Shown here one piece after another: positions 12,301-27,300 of a stretch of DNA of 64,000 bases. The notes below the pieces were generated by a model. It made no database searches, had not been told where the DNA came from, and saw only the letters and a program-made list of their open reading frames with translations. Source of the DNA: Conchocele bisecta (lineage: Eukaryota > Mollusca > Bivalvia > Lucinida > Thyasiridae); assembly GCA_029237695.1 (NCBI GenBank), contig CM055267.1, positions 12,737,043 through 12,801,042 on the forward strand. Direction: 5' to 3'. The first letter of the stretch is position 1; each line of letters opens with the position of its first letter. The translations under genes were made by a program, and so were the position numbers.

Positions 12301-15300
12301 GCACATGGGCCGCAAGGTTGGGGGTTAGAATGAAAATATGGATGATGATAAACACCCATGTGAAGTTTCAAGGTAATGGGCGAAGCAGTTGCAGAGATAT
12401 AGTATAACGAAAAAGTTTTAATCAAAAAACTCTAACCAGACGTACGTTAAAAAGTTAACGTTGAAAATGGCTAAATCAATTACGTAGAAATAATAGGTGA
12501 AGGTAAAAAAATGGTCACATGTTGGATAGTTGTATGTGGTAGGCACCCCTTGGTTATGAAGCTGTGAAAGTTTGGTGGTCCTAGGTGGTACTGTACCAAA
12601 GAAATGGACTTAAACACGAAAACTTAACATTGTAAACGCGAAAACTTAACATTGAAAATGGCTAAGTCGACTGCACGGAAAAAATGGGTGAAGTTAAAAA
12701 AAAAAGTAACATGTTGGATAGTGATATGTGGTGGGTACCCCTTGATTATGAAGCTGTGAAAGTTTGGTGGTCCTAGGTGGTACAGTACCAAAGAAATGGA
12801 CTTAAACACGAAAACTTAACATTGATTGTGGACGCCGCCCGCCCGCCCTTCGCCAATAAAATAGCCTGGATTTTTAAAAAAAAAACCTGGCTAAAAATTA
12901 ATAAATTTATCCTAAAATTGAAAATTTCTCCCTCAAAGTATACTTTGCTAGAAAAGTATACTTTGCAATGTTGGTGAAATAGGTACGGATCACTCAATGC
13001 GTATCAACTAAAATCTATATCTCTTACTAAAGCTAACCAGCTTATCCTTGCAATAGTGTGCATGAACATTATTCGGGACTGAAACAATTTCGGTAAAATG
13101 TTTTCAGATTAGTTCATTATTTACAAAATATTTTATTTTTCGATGCATAGCAAAGTGCACAATACCTGGATCAAAAGGCGACTTCAGTAAGACTGTTGAT
13201 GCCTTTTTTGTGTAGTGGCTGAAATAACAACAATGACATCATTATCACTAAGCTAATCCCCTCGCTGGCAGCATTGATAATAATGAAAAATATATGGTTT
13301 TAACATTTTTGCCTGACAAACAAGTTAAAGTCCTCAGTGACCTTAACCTTGGGCGGTCGGACGAGGGTTGTATACAAAACAAAGCATCATCCCTAGACAC
13401 ACATTGTGGCCAAATATTATCAAAATCGTTGAAGTGGTTCACAAGTTATTGAAAATAAAAGGCACATACATAAATGGACTAACGCTATACTAACTCTTGC
13501 CTATAATAACCTTTAATGTCAATTTCCATTCCATTTAAATTTGGGCATGAATGTCACATGGATACAATAAATAATGAAAATCTGTATTATGGTTGTAGAG
13601 ATACATAAAACCACAAACATTGCAAAACATCCAGCGCCAGTCATTTGAATTTTGACGTTTGGCATGAGAATCACATATGGGCTATAGAATGAAAATATGG
13701 ATGGTGATAAAGAAGCCTATGAAATTCAAGTCAATCCAACTAAGAGTGAAGAGGCATAAGGTACCTAACACTATAATTCCAGAGTCAGACATACTTAAAT
13801 CAACAGAAAGGAACTTACGCTAAATTCTTTTTGATATTTTTCCTTCCAGGTGTATCCTTGTTTCCGCGGAATTTGCTGGCCTGAAATAGAGACAAGTCCG
13901 GTTGACAACAGACACATTACTGTCAGAGATCCTGGAGCAAACATTTGAAAATGTGAGACACACAGACGAAAACTAGTTAACAATAGCTCACTTGAGTGAG
14001 TGGATATAGATAGTCTTGTGTTGAAATGGGGCAGTATTGCAAGGCCACAGTTTGTGGCGACTGTAATGACCCTAAATATTCGGAGACGGACACCATTTAT
14101 TTGGGAAAACGCATACAAATCTATGTTTTCCTCACAACAGTGAGCATGCCAATATTTAGTGTTAGTGTGGCAGTACTGGTTTAAATATAATAACAATGTA
14201 GTAAGTATAAACATGTTATTGAATAACAATATAGATAGATGTGTGATGAGGATTTGGACCAATGTATTTGGATACAATTTGTTTTGGGTTTCCCAAAAAC
14301 AAATTGTGTCCAAATAGTTAGGGTTAACACGACATATCCGACATAGATGGTGGCCTGTCCACGATACCAACTTACCAGCGCCGGGGAGTGGGGGGCAATA
14401 AGAGACATACTCGTGCCACTCGACGACTTGATGTGCTCCTTCAAGCTGAAATACGTAATACACACACCATAAAGATGCTTTATCAATCACGGACAAACAA
14501 AATTTGCTTAATAAAAAATTGGAACACCATTGAAAAGACCATCACCTGTCAAATTGATTGTGAGTAAAATGTACAACAAAGTTTCATGATGGACATGCAG
14601 GACAGACTACTTGACTTCAGTATATACCTTGTCTAGACGTGATGTAGAGGATAAATAAAAATAAGTACCATTTTCCAATTGTAACAAATACAAAACAAGA
14701 GTGCCGCCAGTCACAAAATACGCTCGCCGAGGGATTGATTGATAGTTCATGACACAAACTCTACACCCTATACACAATTGAATGCACAAATGTGTAGAAA
14801 AGTTGAAAAGGCCAAATTTTTCTGAAAAAAATATTTGTTCATCATAACTACTCCATGGTGCACATGTTCAAGACAAGTGTAAAGTGTCAGATTGATGGAC
14901 AGAAACTATCATATACAGGATTATATGGAAAAGTGTGGAAAGTTGAAATGGCCGTATTTTCGTGAAAAAATATTTTTATTTATTTAAACACCATGGTGCA
15001 CATGTTCAATATGTGTAGAAGATGAGTGTAAAGTTTCAGATCCATTGATTGTAAAGTTTCGGAGTATTGATTACACAAAATATGCAGTACAATGAGAAAT
15101 CAATCTATTTTCAGCACGGGTGATCTTGACCTTGTACCTTCGATGATATGTTAAAAAGCAACAACGCGTGTCTTAAAGTGGTCATCCATCAATTTTACAA
15201 TGAAACTTCTCTAAACCGGACACTGGGGACCTCCCAGGATGTCCGGTTTAGAGAGGTTCCACTGTATAATGGGTGTGGATGAGCAGAGGAGGGGAGCGTA

Positions 15301-18300
15301 CCCTGTGAGGGACTTGATGAGAATACCAGACCGCAGTGTGATGTAGTTCTTGAGGAAGTCAGTGGAGTTGGCGTTGGCCACGAGCCAGCGACTCATCTCA
15401 CTGAGGTCGTCTATCACCTTCTCCGGCAGGTGCTCCATCGACACGTCCCCCACCTCCCCCGGCAACTCTGAAATGGTTTAAAGTGCCTCTTGGATGCAGT
15501 TGTGTTTCATACGCACATTACAGTCCTTGCCAATCTAACAAGACTGTTAAAAACCGCATGCAAAATTAAATATTCCATCTCTATCACAATTTATGTAGGT
15601 TTTAATTTTAAGTTAGCTTGGATTATGCAGGACTTGCTGTGACATCATAGATGACCCATAGATGCCCACAGGCTGATCTGGATCTACACTGGTCACAAAC
15701 CAATAAGCCCCATGTATTGAGTAACAGCCACATATACAGACTTGAAACAGAAACGGTGTCACGCCTGCCGAGGCATTTGACCATAACATGAACATGGGCT
15801 TGTGCTAAAGTAAGAATCACAGAAACCATCAAAGAAGTGCATTCTTTAAACACGAAAAAGGTCAAGGTAGAAGAAACTTTTTTGACATAAAAAATGGCTA
15901 TGTGTTTCGACTACCATGTGATGGTCAAAAAGGTGTGTCGTATGCAAAATAAAGCATCATCCCACGACACATCGTGGCCTAATAATATCAAAATCGGTGA
16001 AGCGGTTCATAAGTTATTGAAAAATTAAAGGTGTTAATAATGTACATACATATGTACATACATGGACTAACGCTATATCCCCTCTTGCCTATTGGCGAGT
16101 GGATAATAAAAGCTGAGGCAGTCCAACCAGACATCGGCTGTCTCCATAATTATGCTTCGAGCATTTTCGGGACGGGAGGGTATAATTGTAATATTTCATA
16201 ATAATATTGCCCGCTGCATTGCGAATCGAGCGACACAGTAAATATTTTTATCACATGCTATGAAATTAACCAACCTAGAAATTCCAATGAGGTATAATAA
16301 ATGACAATGTTACCTTCATCTGTGTTGATGATGTCGAGGATGATGACAGGAGGCACGGGGCGTCCATGGCGCACTAGCAGAGTCTGGAACTCCATCTGTA
16401 GGCTGTCCTTGCCGTGCTCAAACAGCGCCGCCTGGAGGGGAAATAGGAGGACATAAATGGAGATAATAGCTGTACAATAGACCAGTCTTATAGTTGGGTT
16501 ACCCAGCGCTCCAGATAAGCTTTGTGTCTAAAGAGAATTGTACCACTGATTTCAAATTAAATACATGTACATATATTTTTTACAAATGGATTATTGATTT
16601 GCTTCATTATTAAATATGGAACAAATGATCAAAACATAAAACAAATTTAACCATTCACTTATTTGAGTGTATTATTACTTATTCACTTATTTGAGTGTAT
16701 TATTACTTATTCACTTATTTGAGTGTTTTATTACTTATTCACTTATTTGAGTGTATTATTACTTATTCACTTATTTGAGTGTATTATTACTTATTCACTT
16801 ATTTGAGTGTATTATTACTTATTCACTTATTTGAGTGTATTATTACTTATTCACTTATTTGAGTGTATTATTACGTATTCACTTATTTGAGTGTATTATT
16901 ACGTATTCACTTATTTGAGTGTATTATTACTTATTCACTTATATGAGTGTATTATTACTTATTCATTTATTTGAGTGTATTATTACTTATTCACTTATAT
17001 GAGTGTATTATTACTTATTCACTTATTTGAGTGTATTATTACTTATTCATTTATTTGAGTGTATTATTACTTATTCTTCACTTATATGAGTGTATTATTA
17101 CTTATTCACTTATTTGAGTGTTTTAATTACTTATTCCATTATTTGGTTGGTTGTTATTATTATTCACTTATTTGAGTGTATTATTACTTATTCACTTATT
17201 TGAGTGTATTATTACTTATTCACTTATTTGAGTGTATTATTACTTATTCATTTATTTGAGTGTATTATTACTTATTCACTTATTTATACTAATATTACAG
17301 TATTTCCACTACTCAATTTGAAAATCAATGCATATTTTCACGTTACTCCCACTGTTGATAACCAATGCGTAATCTGCTAAATTAAGTGCGTAAAATACGC
17401 CAATACACACCTTATTTGGAGCTCTGGTTACCTACTTACCTACCCCTGGATAAATATGAATGGCGCTAAACGGCCCACCAACAAAAGAGAGTACCATATA
17501 AGGCCAAGAGGAGAAGTAGGGAGACATGGGTTGCCAAACTTGGAAAATCACTAGTAACTGCCCTTAGGACTACGTCCAGAGCATCCTTGACATTGGCGTG
17601 ACGGCCGATTCTAAACCCGGAAGTTGTGATCTATTTATAAGACTGGGGCCCGTTTCACTAAACTTTGTACGACTAAGATGTTCGTAAGTGCAAATTTAGG
17701 ATTTACATTTATTGAACTCAATAAATGTAATAATCCAATAATTGTTTACAAGAAAACATTGCTAATGTGAAATTTACAGACTATCATAAGTTTGCACTTA
17801 TGAACATTTTAGTCGTAAAAGTGTAGTGAAATGTCCCCCTGGTCTATAGAGGGCGATGGTGTACTAAAACATTGTGCCAGCTGAAACTTGCGTAGCTTGA
17901 AGTAATCTTACACATTCACACAATTGAACCAGGAGTCAATCTTAGCCCTTACAGCTTACACCTTATATCAATGTCTGAATATAAAGGTTCGACCTATGGC
18001 CTTGGGGTTCAAACAGTTCCCTCGTGCCACGGCAAATGTTTACCCACAGCTGGACATGGTCGACCTTTATTGTTACGTCAGAAATATCATGCAATTTGAG
18101 CATATATGTAGTTCTTTCGGTACTTTGATAACCTTTATGCGCTTATCTTTCAGTTAAGGTTATTCGCCAACGTTGGTTACCGGTAATGCTTAATTGTTAC
18201 ATATTCTGGTCACTTGCCGCGATTGTCTACACTCAAATGACCACTTGAAATTTGTTTGGTCAACTGGCCAACAACAGTTGTGAAGTTCAATCAACTAACC

Positions 18301-21300
18301 TGGCGACAGTACCGTAATATGACAAGTTCCGAGTTTTTGATGGTGTCTATAGTAGATTTTTACACTGCAGGCATGATCGTGGTTCGAAGCAATGGGGGTT
18401 GTTCGACTTTTCCCAGGTAGATTTAATGTAATTATATAGGAATTCTGCCGTTCTATAACAAGAGGCACAGTATCTCACCACGTCACGGAGCTCGGTGCTG
18501 TTTTCGTTGTGTTTCTTGAAGTAATTCAGGGCCTCGAGGATCTTGTCCATCTGTGCCAGGTATCTGTCCAGGCCGTGAATCTCCGGCCTGCAGCCCAGTA
18601 TACACGAGTCACACAAACACGGTATGGGATCACAGGGTTTCCAATCTCATACTTATAGATCGCTACTGAACTTGGAAAATCTTGACTAACTGACAATGGA
18701 ACTACAGTAGAACCTGTCTAAACCAGACACACAGGTAGTCTCTGTGTCCTTAATTTCACTGATGTCATTGTCATCTATCTCTGATAATAACGCCTGTTCA
18801 AATTCGCAATGCTTAGGCAAGGTCATATGTCTGATTTACAGTAGAACATCTCTAAACATGTCCGGTTTAGAGAGGTTTCACTGTACATGTACTTATGGGG
18901 CTTGATTGATACAAGAGTTGGCAGAGTTTGTCAATTTGAAGTCAAACCGACAAATTCTGCCAATTCTAACGTCAATGATGCCACATAAGTAGTTCTCAAG
19001 GAATTTACCAGTACTCATGATGTTCCAAGTTCGATAACTAATTTATGAGACTGGTCCATATGACGTATAGAGGTGATGAACAGGGTAGCAACAAGATCAG
19101 CTCTGATCCGTCAGGCCATATGTGATACAAGGTTACACGACACGATTACTCCACCATCTTCTGTTGCATACATGTATCGGCATTGGCATAGTTGACCAGA
19201 GCTCCAGATAAGCTGCGTATTTGCTTAAATATCCAATTAAAATTGCCAAAAACCCAATTGAAATCAGAAGTAGCGAGTATCAAAAAGCAATACAAAAATT
19301 GTGGTATCTTTACCATTCTGCAGAAAACAATAAACAGACCACAAATATAGCATATTCTTCTTATTTTCCACGAAAACACATCTTGGTATGCCAAGACATG
19401 TTTTCATTTCGAAGCAAACTATTCAATAATTGCTGTCTGTTGATGTGTAAAGTAGTGCGATTTTATTTTACCCAATTAAAATTTAGAAATACGCAATTGC
19501 TTCAGAAATGACGGAGTGACAATACTCAATGACTAATTACTTATCTGGAGCCCTGGTTGACTATATCTACACATATTCAGTTATGCTGTTACTTTTTTTT
19601 AAACCTGACTACCGGTTTATGAACACATGTTCTGAGATGTCTACATAGATTGGGAAGGGGTGATGGCTAACACAAAATACAATTTGAAAATAAGAGTTAA
19701 TAATAAATAAAGAAGTGTGATAACAGTTTTAACATCAGATGGCCGCGGCCTGCATGTCGAGCCCGCCAAGGCATTTGATGGTCTCAGAGTGTATTTATTT
19801 GAAGTTTGAATTAAGGGTTGAGGAGATATAATGTATGTAAAAGCTTTAACGCAAATTTTAAAGTCATTTGACCTTGATCTTGGGCATGTGGGCCACATGG
19901 GCAGGCTATTGAATGAAAATATGGATGATGAATTTATAAGAAGTATTGGATATTGGAAGTAAATTGGAGTAAATGTCATGGAGATATAAGGTATGTAAAA
20001 ACTTTAACACAGATTTTATAATAACGCAAACTTATAAGTCATTTGGCCTTGACCTTGGGGCACAGGGGCCGCATGAGTGGGACACAGAATGAATATATGG
20101 ATGATGCCCAATAAGCATACAAAGTTTCAAGCAAATCCAACTTATGGATTCAGAGATAGTAGGTATCGGAAAACTTTAACGCAAATTTTGACAAAAATTT
20201 AATGCAAATTTTGACAAAAATTTAACACAAATTTTGACAAAAATTTAACGCAAACTTCTAAGTCATTTGACCTTGGGCATAGGGTCCGCATGAGTGGGAT
20301 ACAGCATGCATATATAGATGATGACTAATAAGCATATGAAGTTTCAAGTCAATGTGACTCGGGACTGCAGAGATATAAGGTATTTAAAAATTTCAACTCA
20401 GATTTCGGACGGACACCTGGACGTCATTGTGATCACTATGTCTCGCTTTCCGCAAGCGGGCTCGACAAAAATTAGACAAATATGTGGCCGTGACTGGAGA
20501 AATGGGGCTTACAGGTTTTGCAATCAGTGTAGATCCAGATCAACCTGTGCATCCGCACAGTCTGATCAGGATCTGCACTGAATGCCATTCCATCCATGAA
20601 ATATACGCGACATGCTTCTAACAAGAAATATTGCTAGTTATCATGCTATAGGAGCGTGCTGTTTGATCCTGAGTTACACTGGTCACAAATCCCATAAGCC
20701 CCATTTTCATAGCCACAGCCACATATCAGGGAACCAGCTGTAAGCCATGCCCCCACAGTCCCCAGCTGAAGACAGACTTACCCATCTTTAATCATCATTT
20801 CTGCCTCCTGTGATATATGGTAGTACCCCAGCACATGGTCCAGTGTGGTCATTGTCAGGTCAATGTCTGGTACGGGTTAAAGGACATATGAGAAGTTTTA
20901 TATAGATGTCTTAACTCTTTGCATGCTAGCGGCGAAAATATCCGCCAAACGAATTAGGAGTATATGTTTTATTTCTCTCTGTAAATATGTCTTGAAATTT
21001 CATTAGAATTGAGTCATCAGGACTCGATTCTAATGAAATTCCAAGACATATTCATGATATTTACGGGGAGAAATACAAGAAAATATGATGAATTCTTGTC
21101 CGCTAGTTTTTAACTATTTATAGCCCACAAGTTTCCCAGCATGCAAAGAGTTAAAATATACACGTTGATAAGATAAAACAAATGCTGAAAACCACATGCA
21201 GAAACAACAAATGGTTAACACGAGTGCCAGTAGTCATTTATATATACGACCGTCGAGGCATGGTCAATGAAGGGAAAACGTAGGTCAATGTCACATTAAG

Positions 21301-24300
21301 ATTAAATTGTATGTCACTGCAAATGTCCACCATTAGCTGATTGTTATGTGCATGTAAACTGAGTATGAAGTAAATCGGCTGAAAACTGTAGAAATATTAG
21401 AAAACAAGTATAAAGTTGCATTTTGTGAGTCGTAAAATCCATAGGGATTGAGGCCACATAAAAAATATTCACGTTGCTCACTCCGACACATACCAAGTAT
21501 GAATTGAATCGGTTGAAAAATGTAGGACGAGTTCGCCATACAATTTTAAAGTGGGCATTTTGGAGTAAAAAAGGGGGATAATTCTATAAGTGTTTGAGGT
21601 GGAGCAAACATGTGTGTGTTATGCACTGTGGTACTTGATGGTGGTTAGGTATGTGAAGCATGAATAGGATAATATCATGCCGACCGCAAGCAGGCGTAAT
21701 AAAAACTGTCCGCACCAACAGTCACTGATCTGATGCCAGGTACCCTTACTACATCAGATCATTTGGCCCCAGTCAGTGGCAATGGAAATGATTCTAAAGT
21801 GCTGCCGAACCATGTTTTTATTGAGAATACCCGGTAAGACAAAATATGAAACAACAGCAGACGACAATTTCTGTTTCCCATATTCTAAGGGCTAAACGAG
21901 ACCAAGATGAAAGGATACTTTCCTGTCGCCGCCTCAGGTTTTCTGTCTCGTTATACACAGGCACAATTGTCTGCTCAAGCTTGCGGAGCCGATTCTCAAA
22001 ACTGGTCAGTATGCCCAACATATTCTCCGTGTTTGTGTTGCTCTTCTTTAGCGTTTCCTTCAGGCAGGTTAAATTGGCCATTTCCTGAAATGTAGTTCAA
22101 CCATTTCAACACTACAGACATCTACAGCAAACATTGTAGTATCTGATCATGCACTTATAATATGATCATGCCAATAATGTAGTACCGGTAATACAAGAAT
22201 TCCGACAAGGAAGCGCTGTCGCGCCTGCCGAGGCATTTAACCATAACATGATCATGGGCATGTCAAAAAGTAAGCACCACAAAAACAATCAGAGAAGTGC
22301 ATGCTTTAAACACGAAAAAGGTCACAGTTATGTTAATGGCAGTATGAGTGTTCCATATGCTCACATGTATCAAGCGTCCAAATATTGAAGCAATCCGTTA
22401 AGTACAGTGTAGGTAATATTTAAATAATATCATGATGAAGCTTGTACAAAGTATCCAAATATTGAAGCAATCATCAAGTAATATAAAAGTTATATGATGA
22501 TGAAACTTTTTGACATTTGTTGACGCGGATGACGACGAAAAAAGCGACGACTATAGTCACCCCTTCTACCAATGCAGGCAGGACAAAAACCACTACAACA
22601 CAATTTTAATTGCTTGCAGTTTGCCTCTTTGGACATAGTTAATTAAAAGAATACAAGAAATTTTAACATAACCTATGTCCGAAGTTAATTGCGAGATATT
22701 TTGTATATTTTTAATCTGAAAAAAAAAATTAGTATTATAAAAGTAATACTAACTAATAATTCGGAAACAAATTTTACCATTATGAAAAGTTTAGAAAGTT
22801 AAATGTTGTCTTCCCAGAAAATGGATCCCATCTTAAGAACCCGTTCTATACCTGATCATCGTTTGATTCAAAGATAATTGCTTCGAAAATCTGATGGAAT
22901 ATATGTATAGCATATATGTGAATGCTGCCGCGTTACTGTACCCTATACGGCACATGCAGCGACCAAGACAAAGAACTCAAAATGTGAAGTAGAATATATG
23001 ATATAATGTAGCTATGGTAATCACAAGTAGAAAAGCCAGGAGAACGGACTCCTATCAATTGTATTACACCAAACTGTATAATATGTCAGTTTTCTGGACA
23101 GGTTTGTGCCTGTGTTTATAACAACATGAACCACCATTACAAATATCCTCATACACAGAAAATCGCACAGTGTATCACTTTTATATGGCGAACCACACAC
23201 CACATACAATATATACCCACTACTGTACTCTGTTACTAGCTATCAAATCCTGTGACATGTAAGCAGTTACCCGAGTGTATTGTCCCTGGTGTCTACTCAC
23301 CTACTATGCAAGTAAATATGCCTTTACCTATGGGTAACGTGTACACTAACATAGGCTGTGCATCAGATTGAAAAGTTTACACATCAAAATATATTTTTAA
23401 ATTGATGGGAGAAATGCTCAGATATCTTGTCTTTTGTATAATTTGCTGGCATAATATTTATAGCTTACCATTGTCATAGCTGTCTATTATGTATTGCACC
23501 AAATTTTATTTGTTTTACTGTCATATTATTTGCTGTATGTGTCAAACGCATGAAGTGGTGAAACTGTACGATGGCTTGTACATACAATGATGGCAGAAAT
23601 GGCAACTCAATGCTCCATATAGTATACAGCAACAAGACAATATTCGCATATGTTATATTCATATATCACATTACTCTTATGAAGCAATTATCATTGAAGT
23701 CAAGTGTATCTATCTATGACCTAATACCTTAACTTTTACATGTTGAATTTGGCTGCCACTGACTGAGTCACTTGTTGATTCTAGATTAAATTTACTTTAT
23801 CGGGTCATCTACATATATATGAACATTTATGTCATACTGTAAATGTGGATATTTCCGCTGATTTACAATTCAGTGGAAACGATATAAAAACATTACACGT
23901 GTGCCATTTTTCGTGAATTATTAGTTGAAAATGAGATGGCCATGGCCCGCATGTGTTGCGCCTGCCGAGGCTTTGATAGTATACCGAAACAATTTAACAA
24001 ATATTTTTTAATGCCATACGCCAATGTGCCGAGTATATAGCGCTGTCCGCAAGCGGACGTGACAATTTGTTTTTCAATTTCTGCGTGTTTGCATCATTCC
24101 GTATTTTCGCATGTTTACATCGAATGAGAGTGAAATATTTTAAAGTTTCTGTAAAAAGGAAACAACACAGAACATAATTAATGTGACATCATGTATTATT
24201 TTTCAAAACCAAGGTGATCAGACACGTTTGCAGAGCTCTCCGTAAGCGCCGGCTGCCGGAGATTTAGCCGACTACTAGCTCAGTTGGCGCCGGCTACAAT

Positions 24301-27300
24301 TCATAAAATTCCTTATTTTTTGTTTTTACAAAACACGGGTGGGTGGCAGGTGGGAGTATGCGATGGGTAATTTAAGGATCGGGGTTCACCCTTACTGGAA
24401 TCCCGACTGGAGACCTGGTTTGGCCCTCACATACGTCTTTGGCATTTTGTATGTGACAGTTGAATCTGGTTCTACCCCTTATGCGAGTATTACGATTATT
24501 CGTAATCCTATTTTAGGGGAAGGGGCCAAGTGACTTTGGTGTGGTATGGACCTGGCACCAAGTCAGGTTGTTCTAATTTCAGGGCTGAATATATTTTTTC
24601 TCGACGTAAATATTCTGTTCTGATTTTGGGATTTTCCCCCCAATGCAGCAGGTTAAAATGGGATCGAACCCGTTTGCCTGGCCTAACATGACCTTAGCTG
24701 TTGATAGGCCGTTAAACACCAATATCTCAAAATCACATCTTTTACAAACACAATTTCTAGCTCATAAAAAATAAGCTTAAACCTTTTACCCCTAAACAAC
24801 TGTATGGTATAATTTTATTATTTTCAAACACTTGAAGTTGGAACATGTTGAAAACAAGAAATGCGTCTATCGAACGCGGATGCCACCTGCAGCATATTTG
24901 AGAAACTGTGACAAATTGGTTAACCGAAAAGTGTGACGGACGGACAGACGGACGGACGGACGGACGGACGGACATTCTTACAGTACTATACTTATGTGGC
25001 TTATCACATGTTAAATATTAGCCACATAAAAGGATTTTTTAGGTGGCTAATTGTAACCAACCCTATCCTTTACTAAGTCCATAACTCTGTGGGGCTAGCC
25101 ACATAAGTACCCTAATGTGTGCCCGGACAAACGGAGACGGACGGACGGACGGATGGATGAACGGACAGACGGACGGACAGACGGTCCAAACACTATATGC
25201 CACCCATTTCTTCGAAACCCGGTGGCATAATAATTAAACAGGTGATGGGTGAAATGTACACACATGTAATTTTGTATTAACAACATTAACAACTAGAAGG
25301 GTCGGTAAAACAGACAAATGCTCCCTGAGGAGGCTTTGATAGCAAACAAGAGCTGTAGGAGAACAGCAGCGCTCGACTATTCGGCAGCCATCCGCCTACA
25401 TCAGCCATACCCCTACATCCATTTGACTATTTGGCAGCCATGCAACTAACTGGGAGCCACCAATGAAAAAGTGGGTCAAAGTCATATGAGGTTCAGAGAT
25501 TTGAGAGTGGTTATTGACAATGATTGATGTACACTGCAGGTGATCAATGTGTGCAGGTTTTGCGGCTGTAGCTGTAATAGTATTGAAGATAGACTAACAA
25601 GATCTGTAGGAGAACAGCATAGCTCGACTACGAGGGTTGTCGATGTACACATAGCTTGACAAACAAGGTGGCTGCGGCCTGCATAAAAACCTTAACCAAG
25701 GTTGACTAAAAACCTTAACCAAGGGAAATTAAGTAAGTAATTCAAGGTTAAATGTACGTCAATGTCAGATATATGTCAGGGGTTATTAATGTACATCACA
25801 AGGTTTTAATATGTCAAGAAGTTATTAAAATGTAATCATAGGAGGGATTGAGTCATGTGGTTGCTGTAGGCCCAGGAGTNNNNNNNNNNNNNNNNNNNNN
25901 NNNNNNNNNNNNNNNNNNNNNNNNNNNNNNNNNNNNNNNNNNNNNNNNNNNNNNNNNNNNNNNNNNNNNNNNNNNNNNNNNNNNNNNNNNNNNNNNNNNN
26001 NNNNNNNNNNNNNNNNNNNNNNNNNNNNNNNNNNNNNNNNNNNNNNNNNNNNNNNNNNNNNNNNNNNNNNNNNNNNNNNNNNNNNNNNNNNNNNNNNNNN
26101 NNNNNNNNNNNNNNNNNNNNNNNNNNNNNNNNNNNNNNNNNNNNNNNNNNNNNNNNNNNNNNNNNNNNNNNNNNNNNNNNNNNNNNNNNNNNNNNNNNNN
26201 NNNNNNNNNNNNNNNNNNNNNNNNNNNNNNNNNNNNNNNNNNNNNNNNNNNNNNNNNNNNNNNNNNNNNNNNNNNNNNNNNNNNNNNNNNNNNNNNNNNN
26301 NNNNNNNNNNNNNNNNNNNNNNNNNNNNNNNNNNNNNNNNNNNNNNNNNNNNNNNNNNNNNNNNNNNNNNNNNNNNNNNTGTCAAATATAGATCAGTGGT
26401 TATTGATGTACATCACTAGGAGATGAAGTTGTCCAAGTATTGTGGGTGTAGGGCCAGTAGTATTCCATATACAAGATTGACTAAAAACCTTAACCAAGGG
26501 GAATTAAGTAAGTAATTCAAGAGGAAATGTAGGTCAAGGTCAAATATAGATCAGGGGTTATTGATGTACATCACTAGGAGATGAAGTTGTCCAAGTATGG
26601 TGGGTGTAGGGCCAGTAGTATTCCATATACAAGCTTGACTAAAAACCTTAACCAAGGGGAATTAAGTTAGTAATTCAAGAGGAAATGTAGGTCAAGGTCA
26701 AATATAGATCAGGGGTTATTGATGTACATCCTTATGAGAAAAGGTTGTCCAAGTATGGTGTCTGTATGCACAATAATATTCCATGTACAAGTTTGACTAC
26801 AAACCTTAACCAAGGTTGACTAAAAACCTTAACCAAGGGGAATTAACTAAGTAATTCAAGAGAAAATGTAGGTCAAGGTCAAATATAGATCAGGGGTTAT
26901 TGATGTACATCACTAGGAGATGAAGTTGTCCAAGTATGGTGGGCGTATGGCCAGTAGTATTCCATATACAAGCTTGACTAAAAACCTTAACCAAGGCGTG
27001 ACGCCGACGCCGGGGTGACAACATAAGCTCTAACTATTCTTCGAATAGTCGAGCTAAAAACCTTAACCAAGGGGAAATAACTAAGTAATTTAAGTGGAAA
27101 GAAAAAGTGGGTCAAGGTCACAGATTTGATAGTAGTGGTTATAGATGTACACTGCAAGGTGATTAATGTGTGAAAGTTTGGTGGCTCTAGGCCTAATAGT
27201 ATTGAAGATATGGACTTGACTAAAAACCTTAACCGAAGTGTGACGCCGACGCCAGACAGACGGACAAAGCGGCAACAATATGCTCCCCCAAAAACTTTTT

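Noticed and set aside
13795..14496. 233-codon minus-strand frame
   Set aside because: It overlaps two EXOC7 exons but in the wrong reading frame; the real exons (13819-13880 and 14376-14445) are supported by splice sites and homology.
25825..26426. Two frames of 186-192 codons
   Set aside because: They are made almost wholly of the 500-N gap.
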